Of a DNA stretch of 64,000 nt, positions 44,271-56,274 are shown one piece after another (within the stretch, counting starts at the first letter, position 1; the number at the start of each line of letters is the position of its first letter). The notes under the pieces were generated by a model that was not told the DNA's origin, made no database searches, and worked only from the letters and a program-made list of their open reading frames with translations. Both the position numbers and the translations under genes were made by a program. This stretch comes from Bryopsis sp. KO-2023 (lineage: Eukaryota > Chlorophyta > Ulvophyceae > Bryopsidales > Bryopsidaceae): NCBI GenBank assembly GCA_030272585.1, contig BSYQ01000004.1, forward strand, positions 2,976,001-3,040,000, written 5' to 3'.

Positions 44271-44671
44271 AAAAGTACTTGGCTGCGCTAGATGGGAACG
44301 ATTGAATATCAAAAAGCAATTAGGAATGGGTGGTGTTGACTGGTGACATGATGTTTGGTGTGACATTTCAAGATGGGGATACTTGAAATATTGGAGCTCC
44401 TCCTAAATCTGCAACCTGTATTTTCCCAACAGAGTGGGGTGGTTTTTCAATGCAAATTCAATGATGTTGCCTGAAACACACTCCTATGTAAAATTCACAA
44501 CCAAAATCAAAAACTGTCTGGAATATGTGAAGTGAACACAACACATGGGTGTACACCCAAGACATGTATTGCCAGCTGAAAGAGTACAACAGAACAAAGT
44601 TTCTGGATTAACTTTTATGCACAATAACAACCATAACCTTGGTATTGACTTTATACTCTCACAAGCAAATT

Positions 44672-44788
44672 TTCAATGCTGGATTGTCAGACTCACAGAA
44701 AACTGTCAAGTCTAGATAGTCAGACTCATAGAAAACTGTCAATCCTGGATAGTCAGACTCACAGGAAACTGTCAATGCTGGATTCTCC
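44672..44788. repeat. About 33-bp tandem repeat, three to four copies
   Basis: The unit is CAGACTCACAGAAAACTGTC followed by AATGCTGGATAGT. Copies show point differences (AAGTCTAGATAG, AATCCTGGATAG). Confidence 0.88.
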
Positions 44789-44935
44789 TAACATGAACTT
44801 TATTCAGTCAAAAACATATGCTCAACAGGACCTTTGGAAAAGAATTTCACTTTATAAATTATTCTAAAAACTTTTAAAAACTTGTCTTTCACAAGTTTAC
44901 CCCATTGCTGTCCCCTATTGAAAAAAATTGAAAAT

Positions 44936-45752
44936 TTAAACCCCCGAGTGGCTGGGCGAGGGCTCGACGGCGGTGGTGATGGGGGTGGAGGGCTCGCTGA
45001 TGGAGGTGGTCGGGGTGATGAAGACGTTTCCCCGCCTGTCGAAAAGAAACACCATTCCTCACTCAGCTTTCGCTCCTCGAACGAAACGAAACGAAACGAA
45101 ACGAAACGAAACGAAACGAAACGAAACGAAACGAAACGAAACGAAACGAAACGAAACGAAACGAAACGAAACGAAACGAAAGTGTGACAGAATCTCTGGT
45201 AGCAAGGAAATCTCGAAAACTTCACAGCTCCTAGGGGAACCCAACACCAGCGACAAGCGACAGGACCCTGCGGAGTAAGGGTATCAGGAAAATGAAGTGC
45301 AACGTCGAGTTTCTGCGGACACACGGAATTGTTGTTGGTTGAATCCAAGTGAAATGCGCTTACGTACCTTTGGGCCTCGACTCCAAGGAGCCAAGACCCT
45401 TCCCCCTGCCACACCTCTTCCTCTTCGGGGAGGGGCGGGAGACAGCAGATGGCACGAAGCCATCGGACGAAAAGGGAGGGGGGGGTGGGCTTGGGTCGGC
45501 GGGAGGGAGTGGGCGGCATCCGGTAGAGGAAGCTCTCGACGCGAGCGTGGGCGCCGTTCCCACGCTGGCGGAGAGCCACGAATGCCCCCTGGAGCTCCTT
45601 GAAGTCTCGGCGGAGGGCTTTGAGGCGACGGCGGAGGTAGATGACCTCGACGCTCTGATCTGCGACACACACAACAGCATCTTTCGCTCACACCCTAGCA
45701 AAACCTTGAAGACAACCGTGACACTGTGAAGGTTTTACATACCGCTCGACAT
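44936..45752 (-). CDS. Small GC-rich coiled-coil protein, family unknown
   Basis: A ten-base first exon (45752-45743, MSS plus one base) joins exactly to exon 2 (45659-45368), which begins DQSVEVIYLRRRLKALRRDF, then KELQGAFVALRQRG. This is a strongly charged helix likely to form a coiled coil. A Pro/Arg-rich linker, LFVRWLRAICCLPPLPEEEE and VEAQR follow. The last exon is probably 45035-44936 (NVFITPTTSISEPSTPITTA, then VEPSPSHSGV, stop at 44936), which keeps phase. An alternative terminal exon near 45276 ends after VLSLVAGVGFP. Length is about 130 residues. The intron contains the GAAAC microsatellite. The coding part is much more GC-rich than its surroundings. No family is recognised. Confidence 0.5.
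45079..45181. repeat. (GAAAC)n pentanucleotide microsatellite, about 20 copies
   Basis: A perfect run of ACGAA/GAAAC units lies inside the last intron of the coiled-coil gene, about 45 bp upstream of its 3' acceptor (reading the minus strand). Confidence 0.95.
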
Positions 45753-46450
45753 GGCTGTAGGTGCTCGGTTTGATTGCAAGAAAGGCGAGAGTTGCCGATA
45801 GTTGCGGGTGTTTCGTTTCCTTGCTCGCGCTGTGTGTTTTTATACGTAAAACGTGTGAGATTTCCGTTAGTGGATATTTACGTAGGTGCCCACGTGTTCA
45901 CGAGAACTTCCTGGTGACTGGTCGGGAAGAAATCTGTCTCCAGTGGCAGACCAGCAAAATGTGGTAATAGGTCGGCGGTACGTCAAAAATGAAGGATACA
46001 ATTCTGGGTTCTTTTTGCACCATCGGGTGGACAGCGAGCGATGGTTCCCCTTCAACCCGGTTGTCTTCCCTTTCCTGGAATTTGCGATTTGGCTGGGGAG
46101 TCAGACTTGGATGAACTTGAGGGGGTCGATTACCTAATCATCAGTGGCTCCGCCGATCTCACAGCATTGCCTTCCCATGCGGAGTATTTTGCCACTCTGG
46201 TGGAGCCGAACGTCGCTCTGAAAGAAGGGGTAAATCATTGCTTGTTGGAGTGGGCCCTAAGATTTGGCTTCTGGGTACCGGACTTCTGCATTTTGTTGTG
46301 AGTTTACCATCAGTCGATTTTGTCGCCATTCCCACCAAACGCCCAGTTTCATTCCAATGAGTTTCACAGTGCAATAAAAAGAAGGCCAAAGTTTTTTGCT
46401 TAAAATTGTTCATTTGAAGTACCCCAGTCGCCCATGATCGAATGAAAAGC
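45753..46450. other. 5' flank of the coiled-coil gene, one weak ORF
   Basis: A plus-strand frame at 46041-46301 (ESDLDELEGVDYLIISGSAD, then LTALPSHAEYFATLVEPN) has a coding-like composition, but neither splice sites nor a family support it. Confidence 0.25.
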
Positions 46451-49400
46451 TGAAAAAACATATTTTTAATTCTTGTGTGTGTGTGTGGGGGGGGGTGGGT
46501 GATATCATATCACTGATATGGCAAGCCAAAAATCATGAAAAGCAATGGTGATCACCTTGTCATGGCAAGGGGGGGTAGAGAGTCAGACCACACACATTGT
46601 TGACCATTGTTGACACATTGTGCCCTATGAGGTAGATATAGCGTTGAACCCACAAAGTTGGTGTTGAGATTGTACGGCAGTGGGAAGGATAAAACTACAC
46701 ACATTGTTCGTTATGTCACTGTTGTAAGAGTTTGAACAATAGGTGACTACTATCATCACACAGAAAACAATTAACCAAGAGTGCCCCATCATCTTTTTCA
46801 TATGATATGTTTTCCAGCTGCAAAAATATCTCGGTGGGGTAGGCACCCGAATTGGTCAAATTCCATGGAAATAGTTGGTGGCATCAACCACACCAAACTG
46901 TGAAAATGATTGCTGCACCAGCCTGTATGGATGGATCAAAGAAATCCTTCAGCATGGCTTTCTTTACAAAAAAAAAAATCAGAATCAGACAATCACCAGA
47001 ACAGAACAAAATTTACCCAGCACCAACAAAAAAGCGAATCCACGGCAGCCTCGTCCTGGAGAACCCCCCACCCCCCACCCCCCTCTCCTGATATCATATT
47101 TTCGAGGAACAATTTTCTTTTAAAACAAAAATCACAACATGTTTTCCTTTTTTTTCTTCTTTCATCTTGGCTTTCGATCACCCCTCCCCCCCCAAACAAA
47201 AGAAAAGAGGCACACAAAATGATCTTATACAAGGATTCTGAACAAACGTCGACGTATACACACGAAATCAATCCCTCACCTTCCCTCCCAGCCCACAACT
47301 CCATACAAAAAAAAAGGAATGAATGAATGAAAAAAAAAAAAAAAGCAAAGTTCTTCCGTTCTCTGCCTCTTTTTTTTCGTTTCGTTTCTTCAAACTCCCA
47401 AACAAGCCTAACTCCTTTTCCTTTTCCTTTTTTTTTCTTCTTTTTTCTTTCATTGTTCGATAATAAACATGCAAAATACGTCGAGAGGAGGGGAAAAAAA
47501 AAGCACACACCGCGTCCCTTGGCTGTTTTTTTTTCCCCAGCATGTTTTTCCCCCTACCCCCTGTCAATTCGAGTTCCCAATGTAAAGGTAGGCTCCTACC
47601 AAAATCAAACAAATTCAAAATATGTCTGTCCAAAACTCCCCCTCCCCTTCCTCCTCCACTTCCACTCCAGCCCAATCCCTTTTTTCCCATCCCCTGTTGC
47701 ATCAAATGAAAAGTGTTTTTCTGTTGAATTAAAAAAAAAAAAGAAGAAAAAAAGCATTTCCCTCTTTTCTTTTTTTTTGAATGTGATGAGAGTGCAAAAA
47801 AACTTTTTTTTTTCATTTTTTTTTTACACAGTCTCCCATGTTTTCTGCTTGAGTGATGATGAGTCATAAACGTGCGTATATGAGTTTCGGAAGAAAAAAA
47901 ATGAAAAAAAATAATCGGTCGGTGATTTGTCAGTATGCCACCAGTTTCCATCACTCACTCTCCTTTTTCCCCCCCTCCCTTGACTATCCCTCAACTTTTT
48001 TTTTCCCTCCTCATTAGTTTCCCTCTTTTTTTTTCCACCCCCCTCCCTCCCACTCTTCAATAAAATTCCCTCGAAGAATGAAACCAAAAAAAGATATAAT
48101 GACAACCATACAACAGTGCAAAAACACTTCCGAGATTTTTTTTTCTTTTTTCCCCAAAGAGCTCCCTGCATATCTTTCCCACACACGCACACGCACACGG
48201 CCTCAAATTCGCATAAAAAAAAGCCGAAATTCAAATTCAAATCAAAAGACCTCACTTGAACAACAAACACAAGCACATCCCTCCGTTTCGAGGAAAAAAA
48301 AAACACAAGCCAATATTTCAACAATGGCTTTCAACTTCCAGATGTAACTTCCAACCAATCTGTAGTTACTTCACCCCACAAGCAACTCTCTCTCTCTCTC
48401 TTTCTTTTCTTGATATTTCCAGAACAGTTCTCCCCACAATGCACAATTCAACCTACATATCTTTTTTTTTTCCTTTTTTGGGATTCCCACACCCCACCCC
48501 TCGACGATTTTGCAACGAAAAAGATACCATCTTTCGATCGCATATATGAATATATATGTATATTTGCATATGCATCCACTCATAAACGTGTGAGGAAAAA
48601 AAAAATCCATCATGCATGCAAAACATATATCATTTTTTTCTCCGTAGTTAATTTGGAATTTTTTCTTTTTTGGTTCTTCCTCACACGAGATATGAAAAAA
48701 AAAATGATCTCAACCCCCGAGACCAACTCAGGTCTCCACAGATGTTCATAACCTGTCATTTCAAATTCCCCCCACCCTCCTTTTTTTTTCCTAATACCCT
48801 CTCCCCATCCTCCTGCCCACACCCAAATTTCGTACTTTTTTTCTTTTTCTTGAATATTGCAGTGCATCCCATTGGCCTTCCCTCTGGTCGAGATTTGAAA
48901 AAAAAAAAACCAAAAAAAACTGTAGATCTTTTTGGTTTGGTTTGGTTTGTTTTTTTTTTTTCTTGTTTTTTTTTGAAGGTTTTATCTTTTTGTTGAAAAG
49001 AAATAGTTTTTTTCTCTCTTTTTTTTTTTTAAATCTCGACACCCCAACAGCATTAAGCAACTTCAAGCTACCCCATTAGTATTTATGTGTAGAAGCAATC
49101 TCATTTTTTTTTCTTGTCTCACCTCAAAACCCTCCATATTTTTTCCCCCCTCCCAAACTTAAAAAAAAACCAAAAAAACACCAGCACACAAGAAAATCGT
49201 CCCGAACACTCACCGAACTTTCCAAACTCCCCCATCTTTTTCTTTTTCCCTTTTTTTGTAGGGGGAGGGGATGCTTTCTCAAACACACCACCGTCAAAAA
49301 AATTGAAGTCCAACATCATTCCAACCGACGACACAGTAAAACATCCCCCCTCCCCCTCCCCCTGAAAAAAAAGAATAAAGATTGCAAAGTATATGTTGGA

Positions 49401-52400
49401 TTTTTTTTCTGAGGATTTCGACGGTCGATATTTGACCATATGATTTTTTTCTTTCCACCCCAGATGTACTTTCTCTACACGAACCATGAGGAGGCGAAAA
49501 AAAAGGGGAAAAAAAGCAAGATATTTTAAATCTTAGACAAAATGAGAAAGATTTTTTCTTTTTTTTTTTTTTTTTTAAAGAAAGGTCATATTCCTTGTTC
49601 CCTATTCTCCCCTCACTCTACCCCACCCCCTATTTTTTTTTGTTTTTGGGCTTTCGTGCAACACATGTATAGCATCTACTGTTCAATTATCTTAAATTAA
49701 AAACAAAAAAACAATGCAATAAAAAGGGAGCAAATTCATTCCTATCGAGTGTCCCTTCCCTCCACCCCCTCCAACGTTTCTTTTCTTGATGATTTTCGGA
49801 AATGCATGATTTCCCATCCTCCCTCCATGAACCAACATATATACATATACGTCCGCATAGTTCCATTCTCTCCCCTTTCCCCAACCCCCACCCCAGAAAA
49901 AGCGTCGAAACACAACAAATACACAAAACCCCTCTGAGAACACACTTCTGATTTCCTTTCTGTTGTTTTTCCCCTTCCCACGTCTTTCCTTTTTTTTGAT
50001 TTGATAGATCGTCACAAACGGAATCCCTCACAAAAACATTAAAAAAAAAAAAAACGAAAGAAAGAAAAAAAAAAGAACCGTTTTTCTTTGTTTTTTCTTA
50101 ATGTAAAAACCCCTGGTACTACGATTTCACTCTTCCCCCCCCCCCCTCCCCTTTTTTTTTTTCATTCTATTTGATTAAAGACGCACACAAAAAAAAACAA
50201 AAACTTTCTTTTCTCTTTTTCTTAGGCGGGATGCGGGGTTGATGATAACAGACACACAATTTGAACACTCCACAACAGATATCAAGATATCACGGAATTC
50301 CCTATTTTACCCAAACCCCCTCTCTTCTTTTTTTTTGTTTTTTGGTTTGATTTCTACAATCGAACATAATATTTGTTTGCTTTTTTTTTTGGCTTTTTTT
50401 TTCGGATATATATTCTCTCTTTTTTTTGGTTTATAAATCCCCCTGTTGGTTTGATTTTTTTTTACCACCCCCTTCCCCCCATTTTTGTCTTTTTCCTTCC
50501 ATTTTCTTTTTGCTTTTTTTTTCTTCCCTTTCCCTCTCTCCCCCCCTAGATGTTTATATGTATATAACCCCACCACCAACAAAAAGACAAAGCCCTTTTT
50601 TTTTCCTTATATTAAAAAACGAAACGAAACAAAATCCTGTCATTCTGGATGGGTAAAAAAAAGAAAAAAAAGAAACGTCAACGAGAACAGCAACAAATCA
50701 ACATACACCATGCAGAGGTATCCAAGGTTTTTTTTCCCTTGTTTTGCTTTTATCTTCTTTTTAAACCACTGAAGTTTTTTCCAACCCCCCCCCCCCTCCC
50801 AATAAAAAACAAAAACAAAAAAACCCAAAACCTCTTTTCCTTTCAAAAACCCTCCCCCCAAAAAACCGATGCGAAAAACACAGATTCGGAGAAAAACAAT
50901 CGAGTCGAAAAACAAAACAAAACAAGAGCTATATATTTTTTAGAAAGCATACATATATGCATAAATAAATAAAACTTATCTAGGAAGAGATCAGTTTTTT
51001 TTTTTTTCACTCCTATTCCATACAATGAAGTATACAACTAGGAATCTATATGTCGATATATATATATATATATACACATACGCACAAACAAAGTTCTACA
51101 ACCGTTTTCTTGCAACTTCTTTTGTTTGTTTGTTTGTATGCTTTTCATCGATCCACGATTGCACCGTTAAATTAAGACTTGTCAATTTTTTTCTCCCCCC
51201 AAAATTCTCCCCCCCCCCCTCATGCAACGTCTTTCACAAAAGACTTTTTTTTTCCTTCAAAACATCACGCTATCCATTCACTTCCATGCCCTTGTTTTCC
51301 GATATTCATGGTTTTTTTTGGGTTTTTTTTTTTTCGTTTTCCCCTAGGTTTTTTCTCTCTCTCCTCACACTTTTTCATCTTTTTTTTTTTTTAATTCTTC
51401 CCCTTCTTCCAAATCATCTCTATGTGAAATTCGCCACATCCCAAATATTCTTTTCCCCCCTTTCCACTATTAACCAAAACAACAGAACCAGAAAAAAAAA
51501 GATGCCCTATAGATATTAAAATTAACATATGGGAAAGAAGTCTCAAAAATAAAAACAAAAAGGAAAAAAGGAAAAAAAAATACTGCACAAAGAATACCAA
51601 CTCCCACACCCCACCAGAAAATAGCTACATATATTGCTTTTTTCGTCTCTTTTTCTTTTTGGATTTTTTTTTTTTTTTAAACTCAACTTTTAAAAGAACG
51701 GAGTCACCAGCAGATATATACATCCACAAAGTCTAATTTAATTTCAGGGGGAAGGGAAAACCCCATCGAAATCTAACATATATGGACTTACATTTTTTTT
51801 TTCTCTCTCTTCTTTTTTTTCCTCCCCAAATCATCGTTCACACGTTCCCCCCTCCAACGAGTATCGAGAGATTTTTTTCTCAGTTTTTTTTTCTTTCAGT
51901 TTTTTCCTTCCGAGGGGAAAAAAAAAAATAAATTAAAAAAAAAAGAGCAACTTTTTTCAGATACTAATGGAGGGGGCTTGTCATATACCCTGAGAAAGGG
52001 GGAAAAAAAAAGTTTGTACCTAGTTTGTATTCTTTTTTTTGGTTTTTTTTATCCCTTTTTCTTTTAATTCTTTTTTGTTGTTGCTGTTTTCCCAAAAGTG
52101 CGTAACATATCTATATTCCTACACAAACGCCACTTCGTCTCAAAAGACATATCACAAAGAGGGGAGATCATTATGTGTCAATATATATACACAAATATAT
52201 ATATACGTCTACCTAATCTTTTCTTTTCCTTTTTTTTTTTTTTTTGTTGTAAACCCTCTCTCTTTTCTCTGTTTTTTTTTTTTTCTTCCTTTTCTTTTTC
52301 CCTTTTCCATCCTCAAGTCCAACATATTCTCTCTTTTTCTCTTTTTTCTTTTTTTCAGCTTTTCTTGGCCATTTCCTTCATCTCTTTTTTCCCCCATTTT

Positions 52401-53200
52401 TTTTTTGCTGTTGTACAGGTGAGCACAGGTGTGTTTCTTTTTTTTTCCTCTTCTTTTCCGTATGTCTGCTTGGTGTTGCCTTTTTTTTGTTTGGTGCTTT
52501 TCGGTTGATCAAAACTTTTTTTTTGGTTCTTTTTTTCTTTGGGAGCCACGTCCTCTTTTTTTGTTTTTTTTTTCCTTTTTTCTTGTTTTTTTTTGTTGAG
52601 AGAGATCGAAAAAAAACAGAAAAGAAAAAAGAAAAAAAAATGGGGATGGGAAAAAAAAACACTCCATAAGAGAGGAAGAACCAGGAAAGCAAGCACGAAC
52701 TCCATTCAAGATCCAATTCAAAGTTAAAGATACCCCACAAAAAGAAAAAAAGAAAGAAAGAAAGCGATCGAGCAAGCGCAACAGGTATTATTGAGGGCTA
52801 CTCATTCATCTCCATGATAATAGCACGGTTACCTGAAAACACAAAAAAAAATCGATTCAAACTTCTGGATGTGAAAATTGAATAAAACAAGTAGTTCTTT
52901 TGATCTCATCTGATCTTTTATTCTCCAATTCTTTTCTTTAAAATCATCTTCTTTTATTTTCCCAATTCCTTATGGAGGGAATTTGAGGAAAGAAACAAGC
53001 CAGAGATATGGGTTTTTTTTTGTGTTTTTTCAAGTTATCGCTGTCCAGCACAGTGCTAAAATCGATGCATAGATCGGACAACACAACAAATACAGCACAG
53101 AAAATTACATTAAAAAACTGTTAAAATAAAATAATAAAATAACAAAAAAAATAGCGCGCACACAGATGTTTTGTATACATGCTGCCTTTCTTGATCGGCC
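46451..53200. other. Long homopolymer-rich, C-over-G skewed block
   Basis: Almost every 60-base line contains runs of T or A of eight or more. C runs on the plus strand greatly outnumber G runs. Short frames are entirely Phe/Lys/Ser/Pro low complexity and none has splice or family support. The block lies 3' of the minus-strand coiled-coil gene at 53296-55731. Its composition resembles 26.6-27.75 kb, which is 3' of the kinase gene. Confidence 0.7.
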
Positions 53201-53295
53201 CTCTTGAGTTTTATCTCACTTTCTCACTTTTTTTTTAATTGATTAATTTCATTGCTTTTCCTGTGGGCTCACAATACTTCAGTCCCAGTAGAAAA

Positions 53296-55731
53296 TCAAA
53301 CGAAAACGATATTTTCTCTGCAGGGTTGCCATAGGAATTTGTTTTACAAAAAAAAAAAAAGTAAAAAAAAATACCTCCGCCTTGGCGTCGCAAGATCTTC
53401 CCGAATCCGGATGAAGGAATTGCTTTTGCTTTTCCTGAGTTCTTGATGAGCAGAGTCGAGTTGCCTTTGGAGCATGTTTCTCTCCATGGTCAATTCTGCA
53501 ACATGTCTACCCTGCTTATCAATATCTCCCCTGCTTCAAAAAAAATAATTAAAATTAAAATACAACAACGCATTAATTTCTCGCAATTTTTTGTTGTCGT
53601 GAATAGTTGGTTTTGATAGTTGGTTCCGATTAAGAAAAAATAAATTGCCAATGAGAAAAATAAAATAAAATTTTAATCTTTGTTTCAGAGAATAAAACAC
53701 TGCTCACCACGACCACGTTTCAAATACATTAATCGTATTTTAATACACGATTTCCAGCGAAAACAAATATATTAAAAAACGAAATAAGTATATTTATTTA
53801 TTTATTTTAAATAATAATAGATCTCAAAATGTTTTTTTTTTTCCCCAAATGCAGAGCAAGCAATTGCGGTTTCGTCTACAAGAAAAAGACAAATATGAGT
53901 TTGTCGGCAGCAACAATTTTTTTCTTGAGGGAGGGGAAAATTTTTTCAGACTGGCTGCTTACCGAAGGGATTTCACTGTTGATTCTAACTGCGCCAGCGT
54001 GTTGATGGCCATTTTAAACCTAAAATTGCTTTCCCCCAAAACGTTTTCACATTCGCATGCCACCCTTTCCATTTGGGCATCCAACTTATTGAGTGTCTTC
54101 TGTAGCCTTTACAGCATCATACAAAAACAAGAAAACAATTTAGATTTTTTTTTCTCTTTTCAGAAATTTGCTTCTCAAAAATATGTTTTGTTTATGTTTT
54201 TGTTTATGTTTTTGTTTTGTTTTATTTTGCTTTCTCAACCATTATTATATTCTATTTTATTTTTTTTTTGTGTTTGCTCCACCCACAGCAGAGGATATAT
54301 GGAAAAGAATTAAAAAAAAACAATCATTGGACATTGGGGCTTTTCCACACACACACAAAAACATGAAACAACAAGCATAAAAACAAAACTCGATAATTTC
54401 CTTCACGCCATAGCATGACGATATGACTTTTCTTTTGAAATGCTGCACGAAGTTTCGACCGACCTTCTTTTGTCGCTTCGGAGCCTACCGCACTCCGCCA
54501 CAACCGCCGCAAAGTTTTCCCCAGTCGGCTCCAGCATCTCCAAGTCCAGACGTAGGTCGTCCGACTCGCAATCGTCGCTCAATAGATCCACGCTGTATTT
54601 GGATGGGCACTCCGTCGAACTCCGACTTCCCTCCAGGCCAGGCTCGGCAGGAGATACGTTACACAGCAACGCACAAGAGCCCCCTCGACCCTGAAAAATT
54701 CGCCCACCCCAATGTCAGAAAAAGAAAACGTCTGCGACTTGACGCGCGTCGAACCCTATTCAGGCAAAAAATTCCCTCGCTGAAAGATAAAAGAACAGCT
54801 ATGGGGCGGCCCCCGACACGAAAGCGTCGATACTTTGAGTTGATTGCTCCCCGGAGCGTTTCTAGAGTCTAATTGTGTAGAAAATTATACGAACGCGTCC
54901 ACAAACACGGTTCTCTGCCAAAGAAACTACACTTTCCGATAAACAGCTACTTCACGTAACGGACGGGGTTTCGCGAAAACGCGCGCGAGGAATTAGCTTT
55001 CCAGAGATTCTGCTGCCCAGGTGACACGTTTTCTGGAGCAATAGTCACAGCGTAAGAAAAAAAAGTGTGGGGGCAGCACCCAGTGGATGGCGTTCTTTCA
55101 CACTCGCCTTCAGTGCATCCTTTTTTTTGCCGGAGTGTCGAACCAGCGACCCCAAAAAATTCCTCCACACCGACTTTGTCTCGTCCAAGGACCGCATCTC
55201 GTACATCCACCACACAGGGCTCGGGCGTCGAAAAAAACCACCACCGTTCACCCCCCCAAAAAAAAGGCGACAAAGCGAAGGACTGCGAAACCCCCCTTTT
55301 TGTCGCTGCCCCCTTTCCTTCGGCTTTTTTTAGGCGGACCGGCGAGAAGTCGACGGACTTTGTGCGAAGATAAAAAACGAAGGCAGTAACGAAATACGTG
55401 TCAGAACTCGTCACGATATGTGTACAGCTTCTGGAAAGCGTTGCGTTTTGCCCCCGTTTTCCTGTTTCGCCTGTTCTCTGGAACGCGACCGAAAACGTCC
55501 TCTCACGTTTAGCAAAGCTTTTTCGCCCATCGCCAGCCGCAGCTTGTCTTCGTCCCTCAGCCGAAGGCTCGAGGGCGTCGGCGCGGGGCAGAAGCAAGCT
55601 CCGATTTTCCTCAGCCGTTGGGAGAACTTCCTCGAATCGGGGGCGACGCTGCTGAACTCTTTCGCACTGGCGCTGTCTGGAGAAGGGGCGTCCGATAATT
55701 TTTGAAGCAGCCGAACCATCTCGACGAAGGC
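53296..55731 (-). CDS. Coiled-coil protein, family unknown
   Basis: The first exon (55731 to about 55508) encodes MVRLLQKLSDAPSPDSASAK, then RKFSQRLRKIG and RLRDEDKLRLAMGEKALLN, ending at AAC|GTGAGA. A middle exon near 55260-55125 is open in two frames (for example MYEMRSLDETKSVWRNFLGS) and is unresolved. Then three exons join exactly: 54690-54464 (SKYSVDLLSDDCESDDLRLD...ENFAAVVAECGRLRSDKRR), 54106-53963 (LQKTLNKLDAQMERVACECE...INTLAQLESTVKSLR) and 53530-53375 (DIDKQGRHVAELTMERNMLQ, RQLDSAHQELRKSKS...). A short last exon from about 53328 ends at 53296. Residues after the acidic segment form a long uninterrupted heptad-like coiled coil. There is no catalytic domain. An alternative last exon near 52835 (NRAIIMEMNE) is out of phase. 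Confidence 0.55.
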
Positions 55732-56274
55732 GCTTTCTTTCGTTCCTCCCTGTTGTGTCACCGTGTCTCCCCCCGTTCGGTCCGGCCGTCGGATCTCCCC
55801 CACCACGAAGTGGAGTTTTTGTCGAGTCGAAAAATCTATCTTTTCTTTTTTTCCTTCCCGTCGTGCGTGTTGGTAAAAGAAAAAAATGTGTCCACCGCAA
55901 AAGCCGATGGACGAAACGGAGCTTAAGAGGCTCGACGAAAGGAGTACCAGAAAGCCGGCACAAAAAAGAGCGGCTCCTGCTGGGGAAGACTCAACGCACG
56001 ACTAAGCCAACCAGGAACGTGAAACTCCAGTGCCTGGCCAGCGTCGTCGCCTCGGCGTGGCACGTGCGCCGGGGAAGAGGTGGTCGTAGGTTGCACATGG
56101 AAACATTGCTGTACTGTGTCGGCGTGAATAAGCCCAAAGGACGTCATTTTGGTCCAAGGAGCAGCACTCAAACAGATGCCAGAAATACGTTACTTCATGA
56201 AACCACATCAAGCCACCACCCAGTCGGCCAACGCCAACCAATGCATTGACATGGCTCCTCCCCCTCACACAAAC

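Noticed and set aside
54947-55963. 338-codon minus-strand ORF
   Set aside because: It covers several exons and introns of the coiled-coil gene in mixed frames. The Arg-rich composition comes from GC-rich antisense or shifted codons.
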